Of a stretch of DNA of 64,000 nucleotides, positions 63,131 to 64,000 are shown piece after piece; position 1 is the first letter of the stretch, and every line of letters starts with the position of its first letter. The notes beneath the pieces are model-generated. The model worked only from the letters and a program-made list of their open reading frames with translations, was not told where the DNA came from and did no database searches. The position numbers and the translations under genes are program-made. The DNA comes from Rhizobium sp. CCGE531 (lineage in GTDB: Bacteria > Pseudomonadota > Alphaproteobacteria > Rhizobiales > Rhizobiaceae): NCBI RefSeq assembly GCF_003627795.1, contig NZ_CP032684.1:597001-661000 (forward strand). The letters are read 5' to 3'.

Positions 63131-64000
63131 ATGAGTGTATCGCTACTGCTGCTGTGCCTGTCGGTCATCGGCGCCTTTGCTTTCGTGCTGGGGCGGGTGA
63201 GAGCGGCTGCGCTGTCGGGCGGCAGATCTTCGTCCATGCATTCCCGGCTCGGCTATCACGGTGCCTATGCCGCCATCTGGGCGGTGCTTCCGGCTTTGGC
63301 GCTCGTCTGTGTCTGGCTGGTCGTCAGTCCCGTCGTGATCGATCGCCTGGTCACGAAATCCTTTCCGGAGGAGGTAAAGTCTCTGCCGCAGGCGGAGCTT
63401 AACCTCAGCTACGGCATGGCGCGCAGCATTGCCCGCGGCATGCGTCAGCTGGATAGTCGGGAGCTTGCCGACGTTGCCGGCGGCACGGCTGACCTGCAAT
63501 TACTGCTGGCGCAGAAGGGCGTACCGCTCGCGGCTCGTCCCACCGGCTACATGATCGATGCCGCCAACAAATATAACGGCATGCGCGAAATCAGCCGGAT
63601 GGTGATGTCCGCGGTCGCGATCCTTTTGTCGCTGCTTTGCGCGCTCCGTGGCTTGCGCGTCATCGCTCCGCGTTTCCGCGCCCGCAACCGCGTCGAACAG
63701 GTCATTCTCGGTGCGCTGATCGTCGCCTCCTCCATCGCCGTTCTGACGACGGTCGGGATCCTCATCTCGATGCTTTCGGAAGCGGCGCGTTTCTTCAGTC
63801 TGGTGCCTGCGAACGAGTTCTTTTTCGGAACCATCTGGGATCCGCGCTTCGCCGGCGCCGGCTCGCAGACGTCGGGCACCTTCGGTCTGATACCGCTGCT
63901 GGCGGGAACGATCTATATCAGCCTCGTCGCGATGCTTTTCGCCGTGCCCATCGGCCTGTTCGCTGCAATCTACATGGCCGAGTATGCCTCGGCGCGCGTT
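63131..64000 (+). CDS. pstC: Phosphate ABC transporter permease PstC, partial
   Basis: The 290 visible codons give the N-terminal part of PstC; the gene leaves the window without a stop. Membrane segments appear near residues 3-20, 45-65, 150-175 and 190-215, and FAVPIGLFAAIYMAEYAS is the typical core sequence. The long N-terminus of about 200 residues before the permease core is usual for rhizobial PstC. The start at 63131 has GGGGA six bases before it; ATGs at 63125 and 63068 are also in frame. It lies 63 bases after pstS. Confidence 0.9.
   Translation, partial: MSVSLLLLCLSVIGAFAFVLGRVRAAALSGGRSSSMHSRLGYHGAYAAIWAVLPALALVCVWLVVSPVVIDRLVTKSFPEEVKSLPQAELNLSYGMARSIARGMRQLDSRELADVAGGTADLQLLLAQKGVPLAARPTGYMIDAANKYNGMREISRMVMSAVAILLSLLCALRGLRVIAPRFRARNRVEQVILGALIVASSIAVLTTVGILISMLSEAARFFSLVPANEFFFGTIWDPRFAGAGSQTSGTFGLIPLLAGTIYISLVAMLFAVPIGLFAAIYMAEYASARV

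Overview
The window is a stretch of alphaproteobacterial chromosome, most probably from a member of the Rhizobiaceae (Rhizobium / Sinorhizobium / Agrobacterium group). The evidence is the frcR-frcBCAK fructose cassette followed by pyrC, pyrE, frk and pgi; the block rpmH-rnpA-yidC-engB-argB-(HAD nucleotidase)-dapD; a phoR-pstS-pstC Pho locus; an AqpS-type arsenic operon; BA14K and PRC-barrel proteins; and dispersed RIME-like intergenic repeats. Coding density is high and most genes share a GC-rich codon usage. The calls come from reading motifs and context; no database search was run.

Region 1 (1-15.3 kb). Housekeeping genes lie on the minus strand: rpmH, rnpA, yidC, engB, argB, a HAD pyrimidine nucleotidase and dapD. 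Between them sit mostly plus-strand accessory modules: a PEP mutase-like and a lipocalin-like gene; an ECF sigma factor / RskA-type anti-sigma / fasciclin cassette; and an arsenic island (divergent DUF6428 gene, operator, arsR-aqpS-arsC-MFS). A LOG-family protein and an EF-hand protein lie near dapD.

Region 2 (15.3-31.4 kb). This holds a chemoreceptor, an orphan histidine kinase, tRNA-Arg(ACG), a MarR/DHA2 efflux operon, a BA14K protein, SDR, methyltransferase, TetR and aldo/keto reductase genes, a probable small RNA with three CCTCCTCCC loops, a lipoprotein hydrolase, and an SDR / proline-racemase-family pair.

Region 3 (29.8-43.8 kb). This is a sugar and pyrimidine block: an RbsD/FucU mutarotase with the ROK repressor frcR, divergent frcBCAK, pyrC, a diguanylate cyclase, a TetR-controlled NmrA/DUF1772 pair, pyrE, fructokinase frk and pgi. 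Fructose taken up by FrcBCA would be phosphorylated by Frk and isomerised by Pgi.

Region 4 (44-59.4 kb). This holds fadD, PRC-barrel, glyoxalase-like and YCII genes, an OsmF/YehZYXW-type osmoprotectant ABC operon divergent from an unusual LysR-type regulator with two N-terminal HTH domains, two paralogous His-rich secreted proteins, a monooxygenase, a glycosyltransferase, tRNA-Thr(CGT), a nitronate monooxygenase and a large single-TM protein of unknown function.

Region 5 (59.4-64 kb). This is phosphate physiology: ppk2, divergent phoR, then pstS behind a three-unit PHO box and pstC, which runs off the window end.

The observations most worth following are the multi-loop anti-Shine-Dalgarno sRNA at about 25971-26090, the double-HTH LysR protein, the arsenic module with a perfect operator and a Cys-tailed DUF6428 partner, the His/Tyr-rich paralog pair, and a palindrome shared by fadD and the nitronate monooxygenase gene.
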